The translations under genes were made by a program, and so were the position numbers. From the NCBI GenBank assembly GCA_950097015.1, contig CATNEN010000001.1, positions 1,910,001-1,974,000 of the forward strand: DNA of 64,000 bases. Reading direction: 5' to 3'. The stretch is from Macrostomum hystrix (lineage: Eukaryota > Platyhelminthes > Macrostomidae). Positions 25,401 through 38,700 of the stretch are shown here, in pieces (position 1 is the stretch's first letter; each line of letters opens with the position of its first letter). The notes under the pieces are model-generated. The model was not told the origin of the DNA and did not search any database. It was given only the letters and a program-made list of their open reading frames with translations.

Positions 25401-26680
25401 AACGACTGCTAGTGGGGTGTGTGAGAAAGGAAATAAAGAGTGCAGAAGGTAGAGACGGCGAGACGGCGAGACTAGAACAAGAAATATAATGGGAAAGAAA
25501 TAAAACGAATGGCGAAACAAGCAAACGTAAAATTTCTCGCGTTGAATTTAACTAATTCATAGCATATAAGAGGCGAAGACATAAACAAGGAGGATTTTAT
25601 CTTTAAACAGTATCGAACTGCAGAATATTAGAATCCAACTATACTAAAATTCAGACTAGCCTATATTGAAATGTCACACTTGGCAGCCTCACAAAGCCTA
25701 TAGAATAACATGGGGCGCAGCTGATAGGGTTTGAAGATTTCAATTTCGTGGCATTTATAAAACTTAAAAATAGTTAAAAGTACATATTTCTGCTAGAATG
25801 GTTTCAAAAGAATGTAATTAAAGAATTGGATAGAATAGGCTTAGGATAGTTAAATCTCGTAGATAGAAAATTATGAATTCGTTAAGCTTCGTAACTTAGA
25901 ATGCCTTTAATTGGGAAAAATTACGAAGTGATGAAATTAGGAATTCGGAAAAGTTTCGGAGCGTCGAAATGTGAAATTCGGTGGGATGACAATAAGGTTT
26001 CAACGAGAACAAATTGTTTTGTTTTAGAATCTATTTCACACACATTTCCTCCATAAATGTTAAAAAATATTCTAAAAAAATCTTCAATCGTTAATTTAAA
26101 AACGCAATAAAAAATATCCAATTTTCTACAATCCTGAATTCCGGCAGACGCACGCACGACGTTGAATTCGCGTGCGTAGCATAATAAGCCCCTAAAGTCT
26201 TGCTTAAAAAATGCTGCTTGACAAAAACCCTGCAAAAGCTTTTAATTTCGTTGAAACATTCTTTCCATTCTATACTCCCACGCCAGACAACACAAGGAGG
26301 GAGTTTTTTATGGGGACGCAACTAAAACGTGTTTACACCAGAGAATTTCGCTCACTACAGTAGTACAATTGTTCACTAGATAACTAATCATAACGATAAT
26401 AATAGACATGACAACCTTTCGTTCACTAGTCGAAAAAAACATATTTTCTCTGATTACACCACTTTAACATTCTAGTATGCATTTTAAATTATATAAACAA
26501 GCTAAATAGCTTACCATAATCAATTGATCAGATGGCATCAGTGGCGGCTGCTGCTGCTGCTGTTGCTGTTGCTGCAATTGATAAACTGGTCTCGGCTGAC
26601 CAATCAATGGCAATTGCGACTGCTGCTGTTGCTGTAATTGAGAAGTTGGCATCTGCTGCATTTGGTGTTGGTGTTGCTGC

Positions 26681-26715
<35 letters not shown>

Positions 26716-29700
26716 TGGCGTCAGATGAACTGCAGCGGGAGCTGCTACAGGTGTTCCACGTGGCGAAGCCACCGCTGAATAAAATGCTGGAGAAATCGGA
26801 TTTGGCAACTGCTGCTGCTGCTGCTGCTGCGGTGTTGTCGGACCTCGAGTTGGTGTACCCGGCTGCGACGGCGGCGTCTGCGGCGGTCCGAAACCGACCT
26901 GGGCGCCGGCTCCACTGCTGGCTAGTCCGGCGCCAGGCGAAAACAATGAGGCACTGCCTGGCGACGACATTGTTGTCGTTTCGTCGATCGAGTAGACTCG
27001 ACCAAGCGGCGGCGGAGGCGGCGGCGGCATAGCTCCTAGCGCGTTGCCGGGAATCAAACCGGCAGCTGATGAATCGGCAACTGCAGCAGCTTTGCCAGAA
27101 TTTGAAGACGACGAAGCCTTCTTCTTGGATGACGGAGGCTTCTGGTCGGCTTTGTTAGCCCTGGCCCGAGCCTAAATTAAGAATAGAAAATAAGAAATAA
27201 GCTTATTAACACTGTGGCCTGGTGTTCATGGCTTCAGACCGCTAAGCTAGAGGTCGGGGGTTCGAATTTCAACCCAAGGGGAATCCATTATTGTCCACAT
27301 GGAAGATATTTAATTCCCATAGCGCTTTGATTCACTCAGCAGTAAAATGTAAAATGTGCACAGTCATCAGTTGGGGGAAATGTTGACGTTTTTTGCGGCC
27401 TTTCCAGTCCACGGACTGTAAATCTGTCCTTTTACTTCTACATATAACTAGAGATGTGATAGCTGTAATGAACTTTTCGTGTTTATTATTGCTTAGTTTT
27501 TTTGTTTTTTTGCAGCTAATGAAGCAGTGTTAAGTATACCTATGATGTATACATATGCATAGATACATTTATATATATAATTCCTTGCAGTTGCGAAGCA
27601 AAAGATAGAAGATAAAGAAAAAAACACACTTTTTAGTAGGCGAGAGACAGTATACAGAGAAATACTGAAATGGGGGAAGAGAAAAAAGGCAAATTGGCTT
27701 TAGTTCCCAACCTCTCCGCCTGCTGCTGCCCCAGAATAATAAAATGATTTTTCTTCCCTCTCGCTGCGCCTACCTTAGTAATTATTTTCTTTCGCTTTAT
27801 CATTCTATTTCAGCTGCATTCTAAATTGTTGCCACCTTATAAAACTAGTAAATATCAAACATTTAAGACAGGAACACTCAGCGGAATTATAAATGAATGC
27901 AAAAGATTGTCAATCTACTAAGTACACATGTGGTTGTATTAATAAAAAACGCAACTTACAATGCATACACTCAGACACACGAATCAATAGATGCTATTGT
28001 ATGCCTATGGAAATGGGAGATAGATTAGATATTGCTTAAACAGAGCCCAGCGATATCAGAATATGCGGGATCGATTTCAGTTCGCTTATTATATTACAGG
28101 CCAGCCTAGGGGTAGGATGCCTCGAGGGAGAACTGCATTATAATATCCCGTAAAGGAATTTAGTGCATTAGAATAGGGAAAACACTGTTTTAGCGACGAT
28201 CAAATACGGATGTACACAGAAGGGAGAACTTGGAACACAAAAACTGATCGTTCTGTTTTTTTCTTCTTAACTAGCAAAATATGGTTTCCTGAACACAGAC
28301 GCACAAACACTCTAGATACAGCTTAGTGCCTAGGAATTAAAAAACGAACCCAATCTTCAAGAATGTCTTTCTCTTGAAGAAAGACATTTTGAAGATAATA
28401 TGGATCTTGAAGATAATCTTGAAGATAATATGGATTTTTTCTAAATTGCATACCACACAGAAGACTACAAGCAATAGAGGCAAAGATGGAGAATAAAAAG
28501 CAGCAATGTTCTGTTGGACCCTGAGACAGGAGGAAACAGAAGGGGAGAGGTAGAGAGATGTATAGGGGTAGAGGGAGAGAGAGACAGAGGAATAGGGACA
28601 GAGCGAGAGAGGGAGAAAGGGAGAGATGGAGAAAGGGAGAGATGGAGAAAGGCAGAGATGGAGAAAGGGAGAGATGGAGAAAGGGAGAGATGGAGAAAGG
28701 GAGAGATGGAGAAAGGGAGAAAGGGAGAAAGGGAGAAAGGGAGAGATGGAGAAAGGGAGAGATGGAGAAAGGGAGAAAGGGAGAGATGGAGAAAGGGAGA
28801 AAGGGAGAGATGGAGAAAGGGAGAAAGGGAGAGATGGAGAAAGGGAGAGATGGAGAAAGGGAGAGATGGAGAAAGGGAGAGATGGAGAAAGGCAGAGATG
28901 GAGAAAGGGAGAGATGGAGTAAGGGAGAGATGGAGAAAGGGAGAGATGGAGAAAGGGAGAAAGGGAGAGATGGAGAAAGGGAGAGATGGAGAAAGGGAGA
29001 GATGGAGAAAGGGAGAGATGGAGAAAGGGAGAGATGGAGAAAGGGAGAGATGGAGAAAGGCAGAGATGGAGAAAGGGAGAGATGGAGAAAGGGAGAGATG
29101 GAGAAAGGGAGAGAAGGAGAAAGGGAGAAAGGGAGAGAAGGAGAAAGGGAGTTAAAAAGAGTAGGATGGAGACAACGAGGAAAGAACAAAACATACTAAT
29201 TATAGAAATATTAGCAATCACAAATATAATACAGAAATTAACTACAGTAAAGCAAATCTAAACAAAAGGCTGAAGACAAAGATAAATTTTGTTCTGTTCT
29301 ACTGTCTGTGCGCGCAGCATTTTCAATCAATTTAACTACAGATTTAGCGATGATAGAGAAGAGTGAGATAGACATCGCACTGGTTATTTTGAAGGGTTAA
29401 TTCTAAACGATCGCTACTAATTAACTACAATGAGTTATTTATACTTAAATAATATTGCATAATTAATTGCTTGAATATTGGAGAGAAACTCTATAGGGTA
29501 GTACAAAGAAAATACATGCACGATCACGCTAAAAAACTGCCTACTAGTTCGCATTCTTACTCCTACACAGTCTTAGCAGGGATATCGCATAAGATATATA
29601 CTATATAACGCAGTTAATATCTAGTACAGCAAAAAAACTGGAAAGAGATAGAATCTAAAAATAGAAACACTGATGAGACAGCCATTCCTCTCTTAACGAG

Positions 29701-32700
29701 GGCCTTTAACTAGTTAAAGAATATATAGAAAACCATATACAATAATAATAATAATAAGCGGAGGCGGAAGACGAGAAGTAAAGTGGGGACGAGGGACAAA
29801 AAACGCGCACAGTTGAGCTAGTACGGATAAAATAGGAAAAATAACTTCCTTTTGTGTTGGGCGTTTTTTAATTAGCTGCCTAAACTGAGTATCGAACACT
29901 ATACTAGTGCCAGCTATTATTACAGATAGACTTCCGTTTTATTTCTATAAAATTACCCATTTAATGATTAAACAGTTTTGTATTTGAATCAACTGAATTT
30001 TACATACTAGTCACATTCCTAAGGCTAGCATCCAAGCAAAATAACACCCCAGTTTCTTAACACTCCACATAGCGACATAACACCTCAGTGTCATAACACG
30101 ATAGCGACATAACACCTCAGTGTCATAACACGATAGCGACATAACACCTCAGTGTCATAACACGATAGCGACATAACACCTCAGTGTCATAACACGATAG
30201 CGACATAACACCTCAGTGTCATAACACGATAGCGACATAACACCTCAGTATCATAACATGCTAGCTAGGTAACACATCAGTATCATAACACGCTAGCAAC
30301 ATAAAACCTCAGTATCATAACATGCTAGCAACATAACACCTCAGTATCATAACATGCTAGCAGCATAACACCTCAGTGTCATAACAAGATAGCAACATAA
30401 CACCTCAGTGTCATAACATGCTAGCAACATAACACCTCAGTGTCATAACACGATAGCAACATAACACCTCAGTGTCATAACATGCTAGCAACATAACACC
30501 TCAGTGTCATAACACGATAGCGACATAACACCTCAGTGTCATAACATGCTAGCAACATAACACCTCAGTGTCATAACACGATAGCGACATAACACCTCAG
30601 TGTCATAACATGCTAGCAGCATAACACCTCAGTGTCATAACACGATAGCGACATAACACCTCAGTGTCATAACACGCTAGCTACATAGTCTGTATTTTGG
30701 CTGCACAAATTGAACCAACCAATAATTTCTACAAGCCGTGTGTTTGAACAAACGAAGCAGTTTACTTAGCACTACTGTTTACATTTAAAATGTACTATTC
30801 CACCAGTATTGGTCTATAATTCACTAAGAAAACAATGCTATGTCCTATGTCCTTACAATTACATCTTTTCCTAACCCCATTTTAATCCTATTCACATAAA
30901 AGTATATCATTGTTGTACTTTTACTACATAGCTATATAATAAAAGTACAGAAATGCACCGTGAAAGCAGGCGAAGTTTAACTGTCCTAATTTTAATTACA
31001 CCTTTGACTATAAATAATTATTGCTTGCAGAATAACCCCGGCTAAGAAAGGCAAAAGTAGAATACAAAAAACCATTTCGTAAGGCGCGGAAAATTGCTTT
31101 CAGCCAAATAGCATCTTAGAGACTGTGGGCGGCAATTATTCTCCGGCGACAATCTTCGCGTTTTCGCAATCTATTCTCCTTGATCCAGTTATTTTTCCTC
31201 ATTTTTTTAATTCCTATCTAATCGGTCCAACATAGCGAAGTCATTCGCAACCAAACAAGAAAAAATCACGTGGTACGAATGTGTTTTACATTTTTGTTTT
31301 TGTTACATTATTTAATAAAAGTAAGGTACTTAGATTATTCTACTTACTGTACTTAGATAGTTTGGTCATTACCTTACTAGAACTTAGAATATTCTAAGAG
31401 GGTAATGACCAAACTATACACACCATGGATGAGGGTAATGACCAAACTATACACACCATGGATGAGGGTAATGACCAAACTATACACACAATGGAAGTGG
31501 GTAATGACCAAACTATACACACAATGGAAGTGGGTAATGACCAAACTAAACACAGAATGGAAGTGGGTAATGACCAAACTAAACACAGAATGGACGTGGG
31601 TAATGACCAAACTAAACACACAATGGACGTGGGTAATGACCAAACTATACACACAATGGACGTGGGTAATGACCAAACTATACACACAATGGACGTGGGG
31701 GTTATACCAATCTAAACACACAATGGAAGTGGGTAATGACCAAACTAAACACACAATGGAAGTGGGTAATGACCAAACTAAACACAGAATGGAAGTGGGT
31801 AATGACCAAACTAAACACACAATGGACGTGGGTAATGACCAAACTAAACACACCATGGATGAGGGTAATGACCAAACTAAACACAGAATGGACGTGGGTA
31901 ATGACCAAACTAAACACACCATGGATGAGGGTAATGACCAAACTAAACGCACAATGGACGTGGGTAATGACCAAACTAAACACAGAATGGAAGTGGGTAA
32001 TGACCAAACTAAACACACAATGGACGTGGGTAATGACCAAACTAAACACAGAATGGAAGTGGGTAATGACCAAACTTAACACACAATGGACGTGGGTAAT
32101 GACCAAACTATACACACAATGGACGTGGGTAATGACCAAACTAAACACACAATGGACGTGGGTAATGACCAAACTAAACACACAATGGACGTGGGTAATG
32201 ACCAAACTAAACACAGAATGGAAGTGGGTAATGACCAAACTAAACGCACAATGGACGTGGGTAATGACCAAACTAAACACAGAATGGAAGTGGGTAATGA
32301 CCAAACTAAACACACAATGGACGTGGGTAATGACCAAACTAAACTCAGAATGGACGTGGGTAATGACCAAACTAAACACACGATGGGGGATATGAAAAAC
32401 TCAAAGATTAACTACCTAACATTAATCATTTATTCAAAGGTCACAGTGGTAAAAAAACAAAAAATAGCCAAACAAGAAAGCGAACTTACCACCCAGACAT
32501 TTCGATCCTCTGGCGGCAGCTTGCGCCACATCTTGTGAATAGCTTTGAATCTTTCCATAGGATCCGGTAATTCATTCTTTAGCATAGGTTGAGTGTGATT
32601 TATAAATAGCACCGGAGCCACAGTCGACCGATCGCCGAGTACTTCATCCTCCAGCCAGCGACTCGGATTGAATCGTTTATTGCTGACTGCAGATGCTGAC

Positions 32701-35700
32701 GCAGCCGCCACGGAAGCCGAAGCAGCTGCAGAAACGGATGCGGCCGCGTCGTTCGAAGATCCTGGAGACGTTGATAGCATCGGGGAAGCCGGTAGCTGCT
32801 GCTGCTGAGAAGCTAAAGAGGCCGTCGACGTAGAAGACAATGTAACCATTTGATTTGTTGTAACTTGCTGAGCTTGCTGCGACGGCATTTGCGGCATCGA
32901 TGGTGCGACCATAGACGTTGGCGAGCCCCAAGCTGGATGCTGCTGCTGCTGTTGTTGTTGAGGCTGATAAACAGAAGTAGTTGGCTGCGATTGAACAACA
33001 TGATGCTGCCCCATGTAAGGCGGCGGTGGCGGCGGAGGCGGAGGCGGTGGAGGAGGCGGGAGCGGAGGCGGTGGCGGCAGCGTAGTTCGAGGAACCAGCT
33101 GCTGCATATCAAGCATATCGGCGGCACCCTGGTCGCATAGCTGCACTAAACTGGGATCAATATTGTCCAGATCTAAATCGTCCTCTGGCATCGGTCGTTC
33201 ACCAACAGCCATCTCTTCGCCGAGCATGTTAAATAGATCCTCATCCGGGAAGCCGACGTCCATAATATCGTTGTCCATAATGATTTCGTCATCTTCGTCA
33301 GCTGCAGGTGGAGGCGGCTGTGGTCCAGCAGCGGTATTGGCCGCAGAGGTGGCATTAGGCGTGGCGCCTCCAGGCGACACAAAAGATTGTCCAACCGTGA
33401 CTGGGGAAGCTTTCACATCCATGACCGATGCTGTAGTTGATGTCGGGGCAGTCGCCGAAGTTGAAGAAAAAGACACTGACAATGATGGCTGATGATTAAG
33501 CATCTGGTGTTGCTGCTGATGCTGATGTAACTGGGCTTGAGACACAGCAGTTGGTGCATAGCCGGACGGTAAAAACACTGGCGGGCGTTGCTGCATCTGC
33601 TGCTGCAACTGATATTGTTGCTGCTGCTGTTGAGAAAGATTCGGGTGAACGTGTCTCAACTGTTGTGGATGAAGCTGATGTTGCTGCAACTGATGCTGCT
33701 GCTGCTGTTGCTGCTGCAAAAGTGCCTGTTGTGTTGACGGCACTAGCGCTGAAGGCAGAGCTAAGCCAACAGGCGGTTTAGCGGAATTGTCTAATTCAAC
33801 TGCTGATTGTTGGAGCTGCTGCTGCTGCTGCCGTTTAGCAGCCATTGGCACCACCGGACTCATAATCAACTCGCTAGCCGATACATCAGAATCATCTTCG
33901 GCGTCGGATAGCGCCAGAGCCGGACCTGCTGCGGCGCCAGAAGCGCCACCGATGGAATTAGTTCGATCGCCAACATCGATTAAAGGACGGCCAAGGAATG
34001 CTTCCATAAGATAATCCGGATACGACTCTTCAATGTCGCCCACTCTTCTTTTAACGGTTCGCTTCTTGACGCCTCCGCTCGGAGCAGCAGCGGCGCCGAC
34101 TCCAGAAGCGCTAGACTGCTGCTGACCAGACGGCTTTCTAGGTTTGACGCGTTGCTGGCGCGGTCGGAAGCCGCCAACGCCAAGATTTGTTGGCTTCCGT
34201 ATTCGACCAGCTGCTGCGGCGGCCGATGCTCCGCCCGATTTCCCAGCTACATTGCTAGCCGACTTGCTAGAAGCTGAATCGGCGGAGACATTCAATCCGG
34301 CTGTAGCGGCCACTGACTCCGATTGTCCGCTTATATTAATTAAACTTGAAGCCGCATTGGAACTGCAACCGACGCCTCCGCCGCCTTCCTCAGATTGCAA
34401 ACTTGGCGATTTGATCTCGTTGAGTAGGTCCTGATTCGAGTGAAGAGATTCAGACTCGGCCGCTTCTGGCAGCTCCGAGGGTCCGTGACCGAGTAGGCGA
34501 CTAAGCTGCTGCTGAGCTGCCGGCGGCGGGGCAACTGGCGCTCGAGCCGTAGCGCCAGACTTGCCATTGCCAAATGTTTTCTTTGGCATCTTGAGCATAA
34601 CACTGCGAATGACATTCAATCCGGATTCTGATAGGACAACACCGTCCATGAAGAACTGCTTCGAAGGCGTGTCCGGATCAACGGAAGCCCCAGCTAATGC
34701 GGCTGCAGCGGAAGCGGCAGTTAACTGACCGGAGCTGCTACCGCCGACGTTGCCGCCACCGATGCCAAATGCAGATGGCCCTAACGAGGTCAAATTCGAA
34801 CCGGGAGTTGCGCAACCAATAACAGCATCCAACGCTGATGTCAACGAAGAGGATCCACCGACAATGCCTGGCGTGTCCGGACCACCGGAGCAGCCTAATC
34901 GCAGCAATGCTGGAGCGCGCAACGGTTCCTGACCGCGACAATGATAGCACAGATAGCCGTAATCGGCTACGGCTTCAGCTTCAGCCTCGGATTTTAAACC
35001 GTCGCACAAAACGTGGCCCCATCTTTCGCATTGGCCGCAGTGAATCAATAAATCACCGTCTCTATAAGGAGCTGTGCAAATTGGACAATTATAATAAGAT
35101 TGGCAAGGTCCGCATCTAGTGAAATTCTTCTGCCAAGAACAATTGTAGCCGGGACTGCGACTACCGCACAGGCTGCAAATCACGCAGTGGCGACATTTCC
35201 AAGCGCCTTTTGGCACTTCGGTTAGTGGCGGATCCAAGCAGAAGGTGTGATAAGAGATGTCGCAATCATCGCATAACAACAGCAAGCTCTCTTTATCCGT
35301 GTCGCCGCAACCTTCGCACACAGTACAGTCTAGACAGCGCCAACCCTTTTCAATCATTACCGGCGTCACTCTGGTTACACCGGCGCAGAACGGATGATAG
35401 CACTGGCCGCATTGGACGCAGCACATTAGGCGTTGTTCGCAACCGTCTCCGATGGCACCGCAGGCTAAGCAGACATCCTACAATTATTATGGATGAAATT
35501 ATAGAGGCCAGTGAAACCCACAAAACTGTCATTTGTGACAGTTATCTGTCATTTATAACCACTTATCTAAAAACTTCAGATCAACTAACTGCAACAAACC
35601 TGCGCATTGAAGTACTGCTCTTCAACTTCTCGGCAAACAACAATAGTCTGCGGATGCTCGTCCTTGTCTTCAACAAGTCCACCGGCGCCTTTGCCACCAG

Positions 35701-38700
35701 GACCGGTCAAAGTACCGCCGCTGCCATCACTGGCTTTGCATCGGCCAGATTTTGACGAAGTTGACGATCGTCTGGCAGCTGCCGGACCAACGGCTGCGGC
35801 AGACGACGATGACAACGACGTGCGAGGACCTACGCCGCCGCCGCCGCTTCGAGAGCCTTTCTTACCGCCAGCAGAAGCGGCGCCGCCGGAAGCCGGCCCA
35901 CCGGGAGGCACTCGACGCGATGCGGCAGCGGTCTGCTGACGACGCGGCTGCTGAAGTTTGCCAGACGCTTTGCCGCCGGCGCTGGGCGGCCCCCAGTCGG
36001 CATCGGCGGCTGAAGAATTGTCATCCTGACCGCTGTCCTCTTCTGCGTATTCGTCTGACGCGGCGGGCGTTGCCGCCGCTACTCCAGCAGCAGTCATGGA
36101 CGAGACGGGGACAACAGCGGACGAGGCAGCGCCAGAAGCTGCAGCCGAGGTGCCAGACGATGTTAAGGTTGATGTCGAAGCGGGCCCGATAGCGAGTCGA
36201 TTGCCGGTGACGGATCCTCCGGCTGTTGGCGGTCTTCTCTGCCTACACCTGCCGCACCTGGTGTAATTTCGGTGCCACCTAGAACCGGTTCGCCGGCCGC
36301 ACTGTAGACAAACACGACATCTGGCACATTTCCAACCATTTCTAGGCACCTGAGGAATAGCCGGCCTAAGGCAATAAGTGTGATAGGCCTTGTCACAAAT
36401 GTCGCACATTAATAATAATTCTGGACTTTTATTTTCGCAGCACTGTTGACAGGCCTTGCAGTCGGGGCACTGCCAACCAACTCGCACGGTGGGACTAAGC
36501 GTCACTCGAGGCTCCATGCAGGTTGGATGATAATGCTGGCCGCAGCCAGTGCAGCAGAGCATATCGGCCGCCTCTTGTCCGCCAGAAGCAGATCGATCGC
36601 AGACGTAACAGACTGGCAGTTGGCCAATAGACAGATGATCAAGACACCACAGCCTTGGCGATTGCTGACTAATATCGGCCAGATTATTAGTTGGCACTGT
36701 TGACAGAGCCCCAGCACAGTCTAGCAGACAACCGGAGGCGGCTGCGCACACGGTGTGATAATGCTGCTGGCAACGAGGCGCGGAGCATGGCACGCTGGCG
36801 CCTAGCTGACGACAGAACGAGCAGGTCAGGCCTAGAGCGGCTACTAGGGCCCGCTCAGTAGCAGCCGGATCGTTGATAGACGCGCCCGGCGTCCACATTA
36901 TGCAGGACCGGTGGGCCCACAAGTTGCGATCGGCGTCAACTAGCTGAGCAGGGTCCGGCTCCTCGGCGTGGCCGACGCGACCGAGTTCGTCAACTAGACC
37001 GTAGGGCCGGCCGATTGCATCTAGCCAAGGCGTTGGCAGGCCAGGCCTGGGACCTTCAACTGGTCGGCACTCTTTTAATCGCCTAGCAACGTCGTAGCAA
37101 CACGAGGCTGCATCTTCCGCGACAGTTGATGACGACATTGACGCTGTTGTCGCAGCGGGCCGGCGACGACCGCCAGCAGGGCGCCGAGCGCTAGCTCCGA
37201 CAAAGCCGGCGAATCTGAAGCTGACGAGGTCTCCGCCGCCCTGACCGAAGGCGCTATTGGAGGCCGGGAGATTGCAGAATGCGCATAACGACTGTGGCTG
37301 TTGCTGCTGCTGCTGCTGTTGACTGGCAGATTCACTGTAGCTAAAAGTGATTCATTTAGAATTTTATAAGCAACAATTCTATACATCAACGACTGATTTA
37401 AAATATAATCTACTAGATGAAGTCTCTAACCTAGTAGATCAAGTCTCTAATCTAGTAACAATTCTATACATCAACGACTGATTTAAAATATAATCTACTA
37501 GATGAAGTCTCTAACCTAGTAGATCAAGTCTCTAATCTAGTAGATCAAGTCTCTAACCTAGTAGATCAAGTCTCTAACCTAGTAGATCAAGTCTCAAATC
37601 TAGCAGATCAAGTCTCTAATCTAGCACATCAAGTCTCAAATCTAGCAGATCAAGTCTCTAACCTAGTAGATCAAGTCTCAAATCTAGCCGATTAAGTCTC
37701 TAATCTAGCAGATCAAGTCTCTAACCTAGTAGATCAAGTCTCAAATCTAGCCGATTAAGTCTCTAATCTAGCAGATCAAGTCTCTAACCTAGTAGATCAA
37801 GTCTCTAATCTAGCAGATCAAGTCTCAAATCTAGCAGATCAAGTCTCAAATCTAGCAGATTAAGTCTCTAATCTAGCAGATCAAGTCTCAAATCTAGCAG
37901 ATCAAGTCTCAAATCTAGCAGATCAAGTCTCAAATCTAGCAGATCAAGTCTCAAATCTAGCAGATCAAGTCTCAAATCTAGCAGATCAAGTCTCAAATCT
38001 AGCAGATCAAGTCTCAAATCTAGCAGATTAAGTCTCAAATCTAGCAGATCAAGTCTCAAATCTAGCAGATCAAGTCTCAAATCTAGCAGATACTCTCTAA
38101 TCAAGCCGATTAGATTATTCAAATTCTAATATTCTATGATTTCTATGTCTATAATAACTCTATAATATGTTCGTAATTCTATAAACGTCGCCAATATTTT
38201 TTCGAATTAGACATCTCGTAAACTAGTATAATCAGAAAACAGAAACATATAAAGAAAATAAAAAGTCACATGACTACTGAGCTATTTAAAATCTAATGGC
38301 GTAATCTTTCAGTCGAATAACATTTTCCTGTGCCGTATAGCTTACACCTACGGGCGGATGTTAAACTGAAGATAGGCTGTTGAAAATATGGGGTTGGCAG
38401 ATACGTAATCTCATGACAGCACGACCCTAAAGCAATGCCGAATCTTTTTTAGAAAATTGACACGTAGCTAAATAAATTCAGTTTTTACACCAGTGGGAGG
38501 AAAAAAGAAAAATAGGAAAACAAAAAGATGACATATCTACCTATCAATAGACGACAGCTCGGATTCGACAGACTCGGCTCGCTTCAACTGATGTCCGCCT
38601 AGCAACAAAGAGCCGCCAGTAGATGCAGTAGTTGCCGGCGATACTGGCTCGCTATTGTTTTCGTCTGTGCAGTTGCTACTGGCTACACTGCAAGATTCGT

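Noticed and set aside
28337-29221. Long ORFs (up to 294 aa) over the polypurine array on both strands
   Set aside because: They consist only of a tandem repeat with no stops, lie inside a KMT2 intron and have no non-repetitive coding part.
31377-32395. ORFs of 200-225 aa on both strands over the 33-bp array
   Set aside because: The period is a multiple of three and the unit happens to lack stops; open frames on both strands at once indicate a repeat by-product.
37075-37389. 104-aa minus-strand ORF at the start of KMT2 exon 2
   Set aside because: Different frame from the ePHD1 (LCAFC...); it shadows the real exon.
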